This document shows positions 26,612 to 37,866 of a DNA stretch of 64,000 bases, in pieces. A program made the translations under genes and the position numbers. Positions within the stretch are counted from its first letter, which is position 1; each line of letters opens with the position of its first letter. A model generated the notes under the pieces. That model was given only the letters and a program-made list of their open reading frames with translations. It had not been told where the DNA came from and searched no databases. Origin of the DNA: Micractinium sp. NFX-FRZ (lineage: Eukaryota; Chlorophyta; Trebouxiophyceae; Chlorellales; Chlorellaceae); the NCBI GenBank assembly GCA_029339195.1, contig JAPTJF010000359.1, positions 1 through 64,000 of the forward strand, read 5' to 3'.

Positions 26612-28229
26612 GCTGCAAAGGGCCTGCCCCCGCGGCAAAGGACCTGCACCCTGCTGCGGCACACAGGGCAGCCGCGGCAGGCAGTGCTTGGAGCACACGG
26701 TTGTCAGTCTGGCCGCCACCCGGCCTTCTGGCTGAGGCAGGCAGGCGGGCGCCAGCCACAGGCAGCTCGGCTCAGCTGCAGCCAGCCGACCAGGCAGCCA
26801 ACCGCTCACTCGGCACGTGCCCGACCGTTGCTCAGCACAGCATGCCATGCACAGCGTGCGCCTCCGCGCTTTTTTTTGTACTTACGCTCTTCACTGCCCA
26901 ACTGGTTGCCGTGCCCGCCCAGCCACCACGCCTTCACACGCAGCAGCGTTGCTTTGCCCCCTCGCCCCCTGCTGCTGTATGCATACATCTCCTCCCTCCT
27001 CTCCTCGCTGGCACATGATTTTTTCCAGCAACCCTCGCATGCACGCCCGCCACAGGCTTGTGACGCACTCGCACATGTTCGTAAGAGCGCGCGCTCACCT
27101 TATGCACTCAGCTCTTGCATGCTGCTGCCCCACAAGGTGCGGTCAGCCACCGGAGAAGGTGTGTGTGCGATGCCATGCAGGGTGGGGGGCGCCTGCGTTT
27201 TGTCTTGTCTTGCCGCGGGCTGCCCCCGTGCTCGGCAGGCTCCTTTCTGGCCTTGCTGCGGAGGGAAGGACAGGCGGGAGCGGCGGTGGGTGCGGGCAAG
27301 GCTGTGGGTTGCTACCGTCGTTTGTCTCCCTGCACTGCCGCCAGATCCGACACAAGGGCATGCGTGCACCAGCCACCACGTGTTGCCATCCTGGTGTGCG
27401 GGCGCGACCACAAATTCTTGCCGCACCTCTCCCTTCACGCTGTGCAGCCCTTGGCAACACGGGTACAGGTCAGCACGGTGCTTGACAGGTGCACGTTTGG
27501 GTCAGGATTGCAGGCAAGCAGAGGAGGGTGTCTTGGACAGCAGGAGCGCATTGGGCGTGAAGACATAAATCAAAGGGGGTGAAAGTGAGGCTTGCGAGCA
27601 CTTGCGAGGCGTTCTTGCCTGGGCCTAGTGCCTGCCCAGCACGGCGGCTACGGAGAGCAGGAGGCAGCGTGGCGTGTTGAGAGGACAGGCGCAGGGTTGG
27701 TGCGCGGAAACGCAGAAGGGGCATGCCAAAGGCATTTGGGGTGTTTGCAGGGTGGAGGGAGACGGTTCGGATTGTGATGCAAGGGATGGGGAGGTGCAGG
27801 CGAGCAGGGCATACGATGCGACGAGGACGCGGAATGGCGTGAAGGGATTAAAGGTGTTTGCAGGGGTGGGGAGCGGATGAGATGTGGTGTGAGGAGACGC
27901 GAGGTGAGTGGAGGCAGGGCATACATCGCGGACAGATGGGCGTGGAATGGTGTGAAGAAGGCATGCGTTGCGTTTGCAGAGCGGGGTTCAAGATGTGGAG
28001 TTCAAGATGTGTGAGGTCAAGATGGGTGAGATGCAGGGTGCCAGTGGTGGGTGCAATGTGGTGACGATCGGAGTGGGTGCCGGCGCGAGGGAGGAGGTGT
28101 GTGTGGCAATAGGGAGGATATGCCGCGTCAAATGCGGGACAGGCTAGGTAGCATGGGCAGGGGAGCAAGATCAGTGGAAAGCACAGGAGAGGAGGCACAG
28201 CGGGCCATGCCGGTCATCTAATAGCCTCC
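26612..28229. other. Convergent 3' region, DHFR-TS / expansin 1
   Basis: About 1.6 kb without a recognisable exon. The left part is poly-T and C-rich (a T8 run at 26869-26876). The right part is purine-rich on the plus strand and holds the direct repeat at 27738-27966. It presumably includes both 3' untranslated regions. Confidence 0.45.
27738..27966. repeat. Diverged ~114-bp direct repeat
   Basis: Two adjacent units (27738-27851 and 27852-27966) both begin GGTGTTTGCAGGG-like, contain GCAGGGCATAC, and end with GGAATGG-TGTGAAG-like sequence. Divergence between the units is substantial. Confidence 0.6.
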
Positions 28230-30228
28230 TTACTCAAAGTTGCGCAGAAGCTGCGGCTGCAGCGGGTCCTGCACCGTGATGTTCACCGTCATCCCATTCA
28301 CGGATTCCAGCTCAAAGAGTGCCGGGGTGGCCAGGGGGGCGGCGTGGATCCAGAACTGCAGGGGGCCAAGGGTGGGGGGTGGTGCGAGTGAGGAGCAGCG
28401 GGCGGTGGAGTGAGGCAGATGGGTGTAGGAACTTGTGTGTGTAATGTAGGTGTGGCGCTGGGGGGCCACAGGCACCCAAGCACTACCTTGCGCCCGTGCG
28501 TGGCGATGCACAGACACTCACAAGCAAGCACCGCGAACACGCAACCTGCCTCGATCACCCACCCAGGCGCTGACATTGCATACCTCCCATCTTCTTTCCA
28601 TCAAGATCTGCCAGGTGCCAGCTGGCCTGCAGATACAGCATACCATTGCCTGTCGGCCCAAACCGCCCTCCCCCCCCCAGGCCCACCCCACTCACGTTGA
28701 ACTGCTCCCGCACCAGCTCCCTGCCGTTGATCTTCACCTTGGACAGAGGGTACTTAGAGTTGGAGAGGTAGAAGGCCTGCCAGAAGGGGTTGATGCCGTC
28801 CTGCGCCAGGGGAGGGAAGGGTGGAGGGGAAGGGGGGGCCGTTAGGCAGCCATCGGGGGTGTGCTGAAGAAGGGAGTGACGGGCGGGAACGCCAGTCACT
28901 GGCAGGCAGTGAGCATAGCGAGCCGCCAGGGCTGCTGCCAACCACACGCTCCGCCCACTGCTCCATCCCCAGCCCTCCTCACAAATCAGCATTCCCCAAT
29001 GGCAGCCCCTGCCACACCCGCGGGGGCGCCCACCTTGGGTGTGAGGCGGATGTCCCCCTCAATCTGCGGCGAGCAGTCGGACCACTCCCACTGGATGTTG
29101 AGGCGGTGGGGCCACATGCCGGTGATGTCGCGGAACACGGGGATGGAGAAGTCGACGTCGCCTGGGGCAGGGGGTGGGGTGGGGTGGGGTGGGTGGTTGG
29201 AGAATAGCATAGGGATGGGGCTGAAACAGCACGGCATCATAAGCGCTTGCATAGCCTTGCCAAACAGCACCACCTGCCTCAGCACAGCAGCAGCCGCCAT
29301 TGCGTCCCGCCAGCTGACAGGCTCAGGACCCACCAGCCCCCACCCCACAGGCACTCACCCTCCTTGCACTCTGGGCACAGATCCACAATCTTGACCTGCA
29401 CCCGCTTGTTCTTCACCGGGCAGCGGTCGTCCACGCACCAGGCGGTGACGCAGCGACCGCAGGCGCGGCCCTCGTCCCACTGCAAGGGGGAGCGCCGAGA
29501 GGGGAGTGAGACTGATGTGTGCAGGCAGAGGCGGAGGGTGCAGGCAGCGTGGTGAGGCCTACAGCAGCCCACTGCCTGAGAGCACATCTGGACAAATCTA
29601 CGCTCAGCAGCACTCCACCATACCAGCCCAGCACAACAGACATCTCGCTGGAACTCGCAAGCCTGCTGTTCAGTCTCACTCCCAGCACCCACCATGGGCT
29701 TGTTGATGGCGGCAAAGTGGGTGGAGAAGTAATCGTTGAGGTAGCGGTCAGAGCAGGCGAAGGCAGCGCCGGTGCCTGCCACGGCCTCGCTGTATGCTGT
29801 GCCCTCTCCGGAGAACAGGCCGCCCGGCAGCCAGGCGGGGCGCTCGCCAGAGGTGGCGGCCGCAACAGCTTCGGCTACCTGGCCACCCGCACGGCCCAGC
29901 CACGGCTGGTAGCCGCTTGCGGCCGTCACGTTGGGCTGCGCAGCGGGGAGGATTTGGAAGCAGTGGTCGGGAGAGAGGGAGATTGTAATGGAGGGAAGCA
30001 GGCCAGCGCAACCGGGCCGGCGGCGGGCGGCGGCCCGCCCGTACAACTTGCAGCTGCGGCGTTATTGCAACTGCGCCCCTTGCGCGTCTCTCTGCTGCGC
30101 CACCTCACCTCTGCGGACGGTGCCAGGCTCTGCTCGGTCGCAGGGGCCAGGGGGCGGCCCGCTGCAGCGCCAGCCAGCAGCAGCAGAGTGCAGAGGGCAG
30201 CACAGGGCAGCAGCTGAGGGGCGGTCAT
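28230..30228 (-). CDS. Expansin-like secreted protein 1
   Basis: Probably loosens or remodels cell-wall polysaccharide without hydrolysis. Exons on the minus strand: 30228-30109, 29935-29693, 29479-29359, 29161-29034, 28800-28696, 28355-28230 (280 residues). A signal peptide (MTAPQLLPCAALCTLLLLAGAAAG) starts the protein. The double-psi beta-barrel domain contains GRACGRCVTAWC, VDDRCPV, VKIVDLCPECKEG and DVDFSIPVFRDITG, with the paired cysteines of expansins. A C-terminal expansin-type carbohydrate-binding domain follows (WEWSDCSPQIEGDI to DPLQPQLL). Only an HFD-like catalytic triad would separate active from inactive members, and I did not establish it. The exon structure is identical to expansin 2 at 43159, in inverted orientation. 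Confidence 0.9.
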
Positions 30229-30314
30229 TGCGGGGATGCGCCGTGTACAAGCGATAGGAGAGCCTAGAGCGAATAGGGAGAGACGGTCAACGAGGAGGAG
30301 TGAGGGGCTGGCTC

Positions 30315-30396
30315 AAGTTGAACCGCGCCGCTGTCTGTCGCGGCGCCGCCCTTTCCAACCCCCATTACGGCGCCAGTACGCCCCATGCGCAAGCCC
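30315..30396 (-). promoter_or_regulatory. Conserved expansin promoter block, copy 1
   Basis: About 80 bp upstream of the start at 30228 match, in reverse complement, 42985-43063 upstream of expansin 2. Shared parts include GCGCATGGGGCGTA, TGGCGCCGTAATGGGG, GGAAAGGGCGGCGCCG and GACAGACAGCGGCGC. Two GGCGCC palindromes (30342-30347 and 30369-30374) are spaced 27 bp apart, exactly as in the other copy. Confidence 0.8.
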
Positions 30397-30399
30397 AGC

Positions 30400-31005
30400 C
30401 GCGTCCCTCTCCCGTTTGTTCGACGTTTGAAGGCGATGGGGTCTTAGAGAGCAGCCCTCAGGCGCGCGTGTTGCCAAATGGCGCTCATGACCAAACCGGG
30501 TGCTGACGCAGCGGCGTGTGCTGGCGGCTGCCAGCGGCTATGGCTATTGAGGTTGCACTCGAGCACGAACTGGCCCTAGTTGCAGCTGAACAAGCTGCTA
30601 GGTTGATGAGAGTTTTGGGCACAGTGCACGTGCCTCAGCTGTCCTGCCCAGCGGCCAGGACTCTTACTGGCTGCCAATGCCCCTTGCGCTGATGCACCCA
30701 TGTGCCATGCCGGTGCTCAGCTCATCCTTTCATTCTGTGCACCGGATACTTAGCACCCACAAATCGGGGCATTCAGTCTGGAGCTAAGTAGGCCTCCACA
30801 CGCTCGGTTCTGAGCAACCGCCTGGCAGTGTCGGCTGGCGTGCGCGCATCGCTTCAGCTGTACTGAACGTCTTACATGCAACTGTACTGCAACAACAGGC
30901 AGCACCAGGGCACATAAGCGGGAAAAACAACACAACGGCAGCCTGGGTGCAGCCTGCACATATTCCCCCGCCAAAGTGCGGCGACCGCGCGCCATGCACC
31001 GCCGT
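30400..31005. other. Spacer between expansin 1 and EMC10
   Basis: No exon recognised. It holds the outer upstream region of expansin 1 and the 3' untranslated region of EMC10. Confidence 0.4.
30872..30876 (-). terminator. Candidate TGTAA polyadenylation signal of EMC10
   Basis: TTACA on the plus strand reads TGTAA on the EMC10 strand, 130 nt after the stop codon at 31006. The distance is normal for green algal genes. Confidence 0.45.
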
Positions 31006-32324
31006 TCAGCGCCGTGCGACGCGCACTGGGGCGCCGCCGCCGCCGGGGCGCGCTTGCTGCTGCTGCTGGCCGCCGCCCGCAGCGTTGCCCATGATGTTAA
31101 GCACCTGCAGCCAGTGGGAGAGCGGGCTGCTTGCTGAGGGAGGCGACAGGTGTGGAGGTGCGTGGTGCCAGCAACACTTTGCTCCGGATCTGCAGCCCTC
31201 CCTCCAACTGGAGCCCCTGCGCCCCCAAGCCTGGAACGCCAGCAGGGGCACCCTGTTGAGCAGCCTCGCCGTCCTCCTCTCCTGTCCGAATCCACACCTC
31301 CAGCACGCTGCACCCAAACGACGCAGCCAAAAGGGGCCATACTGTGACCGCAATCTAGCCTGCGCCCGGCCTGCCTGCTGATCACACTCACAATGAAGCA
31401 CACGGGCATGATCATCATCCAGTTCTTCTGCAGCCAAGTCCTCTCGTCCGGTGGCGCCTTCTTGCCGTCACCCGCCTTGCCGCCTGCCGAGCTGGCATCA
31501 CCGGCACCGCCCTGAGCCGGCTGCTGGCCTGCCGCGCCGCCGCCCTGCTGCTGCTGCGCGGCCTGCGCGACAGGGTCCAGAGGCATGCTGACGCCTGGCC
31601 CCGCCTGCCCGGCGGCCGCCAGCAGCGGCAGCACATCGGGCGCTGCCGCAGGCAGGCGCACCCGCAGATCCTGGCTCTCTGGCAGCAGCTGGGCAGGGTC
31701 GGCGTCAGCACCCACGTGGGTGCTGCGTGCACAGGGTGCGGCCACGGTGATGCCGGCAATGTGGGGCCTGTTGCTGCCGGCGGCGCTGGCCTGCAGCAGC
31801 TCCAGCTCCAGCCCGCCGGGTGCGGCGGCCGCCGCCAGGCAGCGCGCCGGGAAGGAGGTGGCGACGGGGGCGGCGGCGAGGCGCAGGCGGTAGAGCCCGC
31901 CGTCGGCGAGCAGCTCACGCAGCTGGCCCGCCTGCTCCGCCGGCAGCGCAGTGCGCTCGAGCACGGCGGTTGCTCCATTGCGCTGCAGAGAGTATCAGGA
32001 GGGTGCGCAGTGAGGGTCTGCAGACCAGGGGTGGCTACAGGCCGTCGGCCCGGCCCGCCACACCCGCCGCCGCCCGTCCCCCACACCAGGTCAGCTGAGC
32101 GATCACCTGCATCTGGCGCAGTGCTCCGGCATTCGCTGTCATGTGCTGCTACGCACAGGGGGGGGGGGGGCAGGAACACAGCGGGCGGCGCTCACCGACG
32201 GAAGAAGAGTGATGGCGCCGGCTGGCACGAATGTGTGGCCTCCATCCAGGCTGTGCTCCACCCCGATCGATGTTGCAGCGGCCGCTAAGCCGCAGAGCAA
32301 CAGCAGCGCGACGACGACCCTCAT
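31006..32324 (-). CDS. EMC10: ER membrane protein complex subunit 10
   Basis: Subunit of the ER membrane insertase complex, with most of the protein in the ER lumen. Exons on the minus strand: 32324-32196, 31982-31392, 31104-31006 (272 residues). The signal peptide is MRVVVALLLLCGLAAAA. The luminal domain has features of the family: a hydrophobic SIGVEHSLDGG start, GLYRLRLAAA, a cysteine in SFPARCLAAA, GLELELLQAS and GITVAAPC. A Gln/Gly-rich linker leads to one membrane span (WLQKNWMMIMPVCFIVL) and a short Gly/Gln tail (NIMGNAAGGGQQQQQ), matching the known C-terminal layout of EMC10. Human EMC10 is of similar length. The start is fixed by the signal peptide. The open frame from 31964 shown by simple ORF calling lacks exon 1. 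Confidence 0.85.
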
Positions 32325-33441
32325 GTGGCCTGCTTGGGGGTCCACAGCTCGCCAAAAGGAGATCAGAGGTTTGCAGGAGGGCCGACTCTCGACGAAACTG
32401 AGAGCTGGGCGCACTTGCCCACAGCCAGCCATCCCGCCGCCGCCATGCTGCGCAGCGTGAGCGGTCCGCACCTCGAGCGAAGCTCCACACACAGCACTCG
32501 CTCTTGTGTCGACAGTGTGTTACAATTAGGCAGGCACAATCAGGCAAGATCTTGCGGCATGCTGTACACCCCTAAGCAGAGTGGGCGGGGCGGGTGCCAT
32601 GTGCAAAGGGCCCCTAGCGCAGAGGCAGCAAGGTGCGGAGGCCGCCAACGAAATGGCTGTCGGGCGAAGTGAGGCAACAATACTGGAGATTTTGAAGGGC
32701 GTGTTGTCTGCAGACAATGCTGCGAGCAGGCGCCCCAGAGTGGGATGTGTGTGGCAAGGTGGAGGGAGAGCGGAGCGCACCGGCCCATGGGCACTGCCCA
32801 GGAGTGGGGGGTCGGGCGGCCTGGGAGCAGGGCAAGGGTGGGGGAGCAGGGTGGCAGATGGCAGATGCAGATGGCTGGCAGCAGAGCCCGGGAATCCAGA
32901 GGGGCAGACGCGGCGCCGCCACGCCCCCTATCTGGGGGCGTGCGGGGCCGCCGGAAGAGCCGATGTTCACCGATCACCGATCCGAGGTAAGGGAAGAGAG
33001 AGGGGCAGGTGGGGCTGAGAGCAGGCAATGGGAGAGCACAAAGTAACAAACAACCGGGTCGGCTGGCTGCGGGTGGGTGGAGGTGGCCGGAGTGGGGCGG
33101 GCCGGCGGGGAAATCGCCCGCTTGTGGCGAACCCCATGCCAAGCAGGTGGGAGGGTTGGTACTACTATGGGAGGGGTGCAGGGCAACTTGTGGACACGGG
33201 GGAGGTATAGGGAGTGGGGGTGGGACACGGGAGGCGCTGGCAAAGAGCTTATCGCATATGTGAAGAGTAGACGTGCAGGAGCCTCGCACTGGGCCCCACC
33301 GCGCTGTGCCAGCTGGCTGGCGTGCGCCATGGCAGGTGCCACCGACCACTAACCCAGGAGCGCAGCAGATGCAGCTGAAGCAGGCTGAGCTGGCGCGTCC
33401 AGGCTGGCGCCCGTGCCACGCTGGCGCTCTTCAGCTGGCGC
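32325..33441. other. Spacer between EMC10 and the acyl-ACP desaturase
   Basis: 1.1 kb without a recognisable exon. It should contain the EMC10 promoter (next to 32324) and the desaturase 3' untranslated region. A TTACA at 32519-32523 (TGTAA on the minus strand) is far from the desaturase stop. Confidence 0.4.
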
Positions 33442-36400
33442 TCACACCTTGACCTGGCGGTCGAAAATCCAGGAGAACTGGATCTGGGCGGGCGGCGCCT
33501 TGGCCTTGCGCGCAGACGCACGCTCGCTCAGCTTGCGGAAGCGGGTGGGCAGCTTCATCAGGTACTCCTGCAGGCACGGAATGTGGATGGTGGATGGCAA
33601 AATTGTTGGTTGAAACAGCAGAGGCGGGTGGGCTGCGCGGAATCCCAAGCAGGGGTAGGGAGGGCACAGGTGGGCAGCATCACCGGGTTCTCCAGCAGGC
33701 ACACGGCTGACGGAGCATGGCTGCTGGCCGGCAAGGTGAAATCTTTGCACGGGGTTTGGGCAGCCGCAAAGCGGGCAGTCGGGAGGCAGGGAATTCGTGA
33801 GGTGCGGTGGCCAGCCAGCACTGTTGAGGCAGCAGCAGCAGGCACCTGAACCGCCCCCGTGCGCCCCCCCCGGGGCGCCTGTGCCCCGCAACTGCACCGC
33901 ACCTGCGCCTCCGCTGCGTCCCCGCTCAGCCCCTCGCGGTGCTCAATGTCCCACCGCTGCACCAGGTGCTCCATGATATCGCAGTAGTCGGAGGCGTCGT
34001 ACACTGCGGCGGGTGGGGGGGACAGGCAGAGGGAGACAATGTTGGAGGGGGGTGCTGGAGTGAGAGGAGTAGGAGCAAGAGGGAAGGGCACAGCGCTCCA
34101 CGGCGTTGCAGTAGGTGGAGGTGTCGTCCAGGTGTCAAGGGTTGTTGGAGTGAGAGAGGGCAGGGGGCGCCATGCACTGCTGCACCCTACCATTGGTTTG
34201 AAAGGCAGGGCCCCACACATGCCCACACAGCAGATCTCATTTCGGGGATGCTCCACTTGAACCCTTCCCTTAGCCCCCCCTTAGGCTCACCTCCCAGGCG
34301 CTCCGCCACCTCCGAGAAGTCGTGGAACAGGTTGCGCCCGCTGTTCAGGATGCCGTGCTTGCCGTCGTCCATCAGGTGGGCGGGCCTGTGGCAGGGGCGG
34401 GGTGGGTGGGGTGGGTGGGGGCAGTGGAAGCGAGGCGAGGCAGGCACAAAAGAGGAGGGGAAGGTGTGCAGTGCCGCCGTTTCTCATGCAGGCATGCCCA
34501 GGGTAGAGCAGCAGTGGGGTCGAGAGGTGAGTGGAGGGGCGCCGAGCAAATAACAACTGCAGGACAGCCAGATCCGGCATGCCTCTGGCCCCCGCTGCGC
34601 AGACGCCGCAAGCGTCGAGGCCAAAGGCAAGCATGCAGTGGCAGGCAGCGGCGGCGGACTCACATGACAATCTGCTTGCGCATCATGTCGGCAAAGGACA
34701 GCATGGCGTTGTTGGGGTCCTGCCTGCAGCAGGGGGAGGCAGGCAGAGGATGCACGCCGTTGATGGGTAGCAACAGCAGTGGCACTGGCGGCAGCTGTGT
34801 CGCCTAGCCATGGCTGGCAGTACATGCAGCATGCACTTAGCGAGCGCGCCAGCGGCCTGCATGCAGCCAGCCGCACAAACAGAGGCAGGCCCCCCCTGCG
34901 TGCCTGAAGAACTCGTCCACGATGCGTGTGTAGGCAATCTCGTGGCGCGACTCGTCCGAGGCGATGGCGCCGCACAGCTTGCCCAGCGTGTCGTCGCCGT
35001 ACTCGGCCGCCATGCGCGCCGTGTTGCCGTGGCTCACCTTGGTGGCGCGCTCCTGCAAACGAGACGGGAGGAGGACATTACATTACGGGTGTTGGCAGAG
35101 GCAACACACACGTGTGCCCGGCTGCCGTGCATGCACTGGTGCCGTGGCCGGCCTTGGAGGCAAGCCCTCGTCAAAGAACCCACCCACCTGACCTTCCCTC
35201 CTCTTGAAAAAGGTACGCCTATACCGCCCACTGAAGCACGCATCAAGGGTTAGAAAGCAGGGCACACACCACACGGCAGCCACCTGGAAGGAGGTGTAGA
35301 TGAAGCCGAGGTAGGGGTTGTTCTCGGTCTTGGGGTCCATCCCCGACCCAATCAGGTTCTGGATCGTCACCTCAATCTGCCGCATGTCCACGCGGCCGCT
35401 GCAGTGGGGGGAGGGGCGTGAGGGAGAGGCGACTGTTAGTAGAGGATTCCGCAGCGGGTGCAACAGGGTCCCATCCAGGCCCCAAGTGCCGGTCACGCAA
35501 CTCAACCCAGCGCTGCCCATGGCCTTGCCCCCAGCACTTGTGAAAACTGTCCCATCTGGCAGCGACTAGCATGATGTGCGACTCGCATGATGTGGCATCC
35601 CACTGCCCATCCCTGCCAGGCCGTCCTAAATTGGAACCCTCTGCCCTTCATCAGAGCAAGCAGCGCCCCCACCCACCTGAGCCAGCAGTACTTGTTCATG
35701 AGGTCGCCGTGCCGGTTCTCCTCGGCAACCCACTGCCGCGTCCACCGCCCCCAGGGGGTGGGGGCCGCGCCCGTCTCGTCCCGCACCCCGTCCAGCGTGT
35801 TGAGCATGGCCATGTAGCTGCAGGGGGGGCAGGGCAGCGCGGCGGGCGCACACACATGGTGAGAAGGTGGAGGAGGCAGAGCCTTCCTCTTCTGCCCAGC
35901 CACATCCCCACCCGCCGACGCTGCCGCTGCTGCGCTCCCGCCGCTGCACCCTGCAGCCCCCCATGCTGGCGCATTCTCTGCGCCGCTACGCTACGCCCTG
36001 CTGTGCCCCTTTGCCTTCCCTCTCGAGTGGGCAGAGCCTCCTCATACCATGCAGCCCACCAGGCCCACGCTGGCCTCGCATCCAGCCTTCAACCATAGTC
36101 CTACTCACCCAGTCCAACCCTAACCCAAATCCACCCCCCTGTGCCCACACGGGAAGCGCCTCCTCCGTGCTCATCCCCCCCACCAGGCACACACCTCGAC
36201 CAACCTTACGCTGCCCTGCACGGTCAGGACAAGACGGCCACCACCACCTCCCCACCCCCACACCCAGCCGCCTCACGTGGGCAGCGCCTCCTCTGTGATC
36301 ATGTCCCCCACCAGGCACACAAAGTACTCGTCGGGCACCTCCTTGGTGCGCTCACGCAGCTCGTGCACCTGCCGGGAGGATTGGGAGGGGGAGCGGACGG

Positions 36401-37220
36401 GTGATCAAGAGCAGCACACAACACGCGTCACGAGCTCCGCCACCCTGGCATCTTGCCCAGCCCTCCACCTTGCACAATGTACTAGCTTGTGCAGCTGCTT
36501 CCGCCTGCCACAGGTGCAGGACTGTCGGTTGCGGCAGCGCCCCAAGCATACTGGCGGCGGCCGGCGGCGGTACCAGCATGGTGTTGGCCCCAGCTGCGGC
36601 GCCAGAATGCGGCGCATGCGGCAAGAAGATCCTCCTTCGCCCCACCCTGCCCCCCACCGCGCCACACCAAACCCTTCACACCTGCCCAAACAGCACATCC
36701 ACCTCCCTGCCACACATCCCCTGCCCTTCCGGCCACAAACTTGCATGCACGCACATTACATCACTCTGGCAAACCCTCCATCACACCACACAGTCCAAGA
36801 GCAGCCCCGTCCCAGCAAAGCAACCCGAAACCTGCCGTGCCCCGCACCAGCCCGCCCCCGGCCCTCAGCGTGGCAAGCTGCACTCACCACATCCAGGAAA
36901 TCGGGGGACTCGGGTGCGGGCAGGAAGTCCTGGGGCTGCCAGCACTTCTCGGTAGGCTTCAGAATGGGCAGCACGTGCTCCTCGGCATACTTGTCCATGG
37001 AGGCAATCACATCCAGCTGCTCCTTGGTGGCGCTGTGCAGCACCTGGCCGTTCACAAGGGTGGGGCCCTGCTTGGGGGCGGCGGTGGCGGCGTCGGGCGC
37101 AGCCACTGCGCGGGTCACCAGGCGCGCGGGGCGGGAGGCGCGGCGCGCCGCCGCCGCCGGGCGCCGGGCCGCCACGCGCTGGGCGGCGGGGGCCAGGCAC
37201 ACGCTGCTGCTGGCCGCCAT
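33442..37220 (-). CDS. FAB2: Stearoyl-acyl carrier protein desaturase, plastid
   Basis: Soluble di-iron enzyme that introduces the delta-9 double bond into stearoyl-ACP in the plastid, giving oleate. Exons on the minus strand: 37220-36888, 36368-36277, 35817-35677, 35398-35284, 35052-34904, 34723-34664, 34385-34291, 34003-33903, 33567-33442 (403 residues). An Ala/Arg-rich transit peptide fills roughly the first 38 residues. Iron ligands are in the two ExxRH boxes EENRHG (174-179) and DESRHE (260-265), with a further Glu in [42 protein letters not shown] and the C-terminus [11 protein letters not shown] are signature regions. Intron 5 has a GC donor (34903). Introns contain decayed copies of exon 2, 8 and 9 edges. 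It shares a 647-bp divergent promoter region with the amino acid decarboxylase. Confidence 0.96.
33668..33704 (-). repeat. Decayed copy of the desaturase exon 9 start
   Basis: On the minus strand the copy reads [11 protein letters not shown] against [11 protein letters not shown] around the true acceptor. The shared DNA includes GGTGGGCAGC and CAGCAGGCAC-type blocks at 33542-33577. It lies about 126 bp from the true exon, inside intron 8. Confidence 0.7.
34090..34133 (-). repeat. Decayed copy of the desaturase exon 8 start
   Basis: Shared blocks GCTCCA, GCAGTAG and GGAGG-GTCGT align with 33965-34008 at a constant offset of about 125 bp. It lies inside intron 7. Confidence 0.7.
36017..36193 (-). 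repeat. Two decayed copies of the desaturase exon 2 end
   Basis: Positions 36147-36193 (minus-strand MSTEEALPV) and 36023-36065 resemble the exon 2 donor region at 36272-36321 (MITEEALPT). All three share AGCGCCTCCTC-like and CCCACCAGGC blocks, spaced about 125 bp apart. Both copies are in intron 2. Confidence 0.75.
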
Positions 37221-37866
37221 GCTGCTGCTGCTATTAGTTACTGAGGCTGCTAAGCCTGCAGGTAGGGAGGGGAGCAGGGCGGCAGTACTGTGGGGGTTGA
37301 CCGGGGCAGCCAGGTTGGCATGCTGCCGGAAGGCGGCAGCGGCGGACCAGAGCGGGTGGCGGCACGGCCATGCCGCCAGCTGCACCAGCCCCCGTGAGTG
37401 TGGCCCAGCGGCGAGGCATCGGCTCACACCCGCCCTCCTCCCGGCCACAACCAGAGTGGGCAAGCGCTGCCAGCAAGCTGCTGGCGATGAGCAGAGGAGA
37501 TGGGCTGCCAGAATGCGCAGGCTTGTGGCCGCGGCGCGCTGCTACTGCCCTCTGCTGCTCGTGCATCAGGCGCACCTGTGCCCTGGCGGGTCTCGGGAGC
37601 AGGAGGGGCAACGGGGAGGGGCAGGGCTGTGAAAGCGACGGCCTCTTTATCAAGTGCTGCGCTGACAGGCGATCGCAGGTAAGTAGGCGCACAATGGAGG
37701 CGCCACCGGCTCTCTGAGCAGCGCGCGCCTAGCTGGCGTGCATGAGGTCAGCCTGTCCGAATTGAGCTGGGCGCGCTCGCAGGCGATCTCAGGTGAACCC
37801 TTTATTGATGCAGCTGCACAATTGGACAGCCTGAGCAGCTTGTTGCCGCCATCCACTGCTGGCAAA
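37221..37866. promoter_or_regulatory. Divergent promoter region, desaturase / amino acid decarboxylase
   Basis: Region between two divergent start codons with no recognised exon. A partly repeated phrase (GGCGATC-CAGGT) occurs at 37669-37681 and 37781-37794. No named promoter element was identified. Confidence 0.45.

Noticed and set aside
30750..31964. 404-residue continuous minus-strand frame as a separate protein
   Set aside because: Its first part is EMC10 exon 2 and the rest is intron 2. Signal peptide and C-terminal tail are in other exons.
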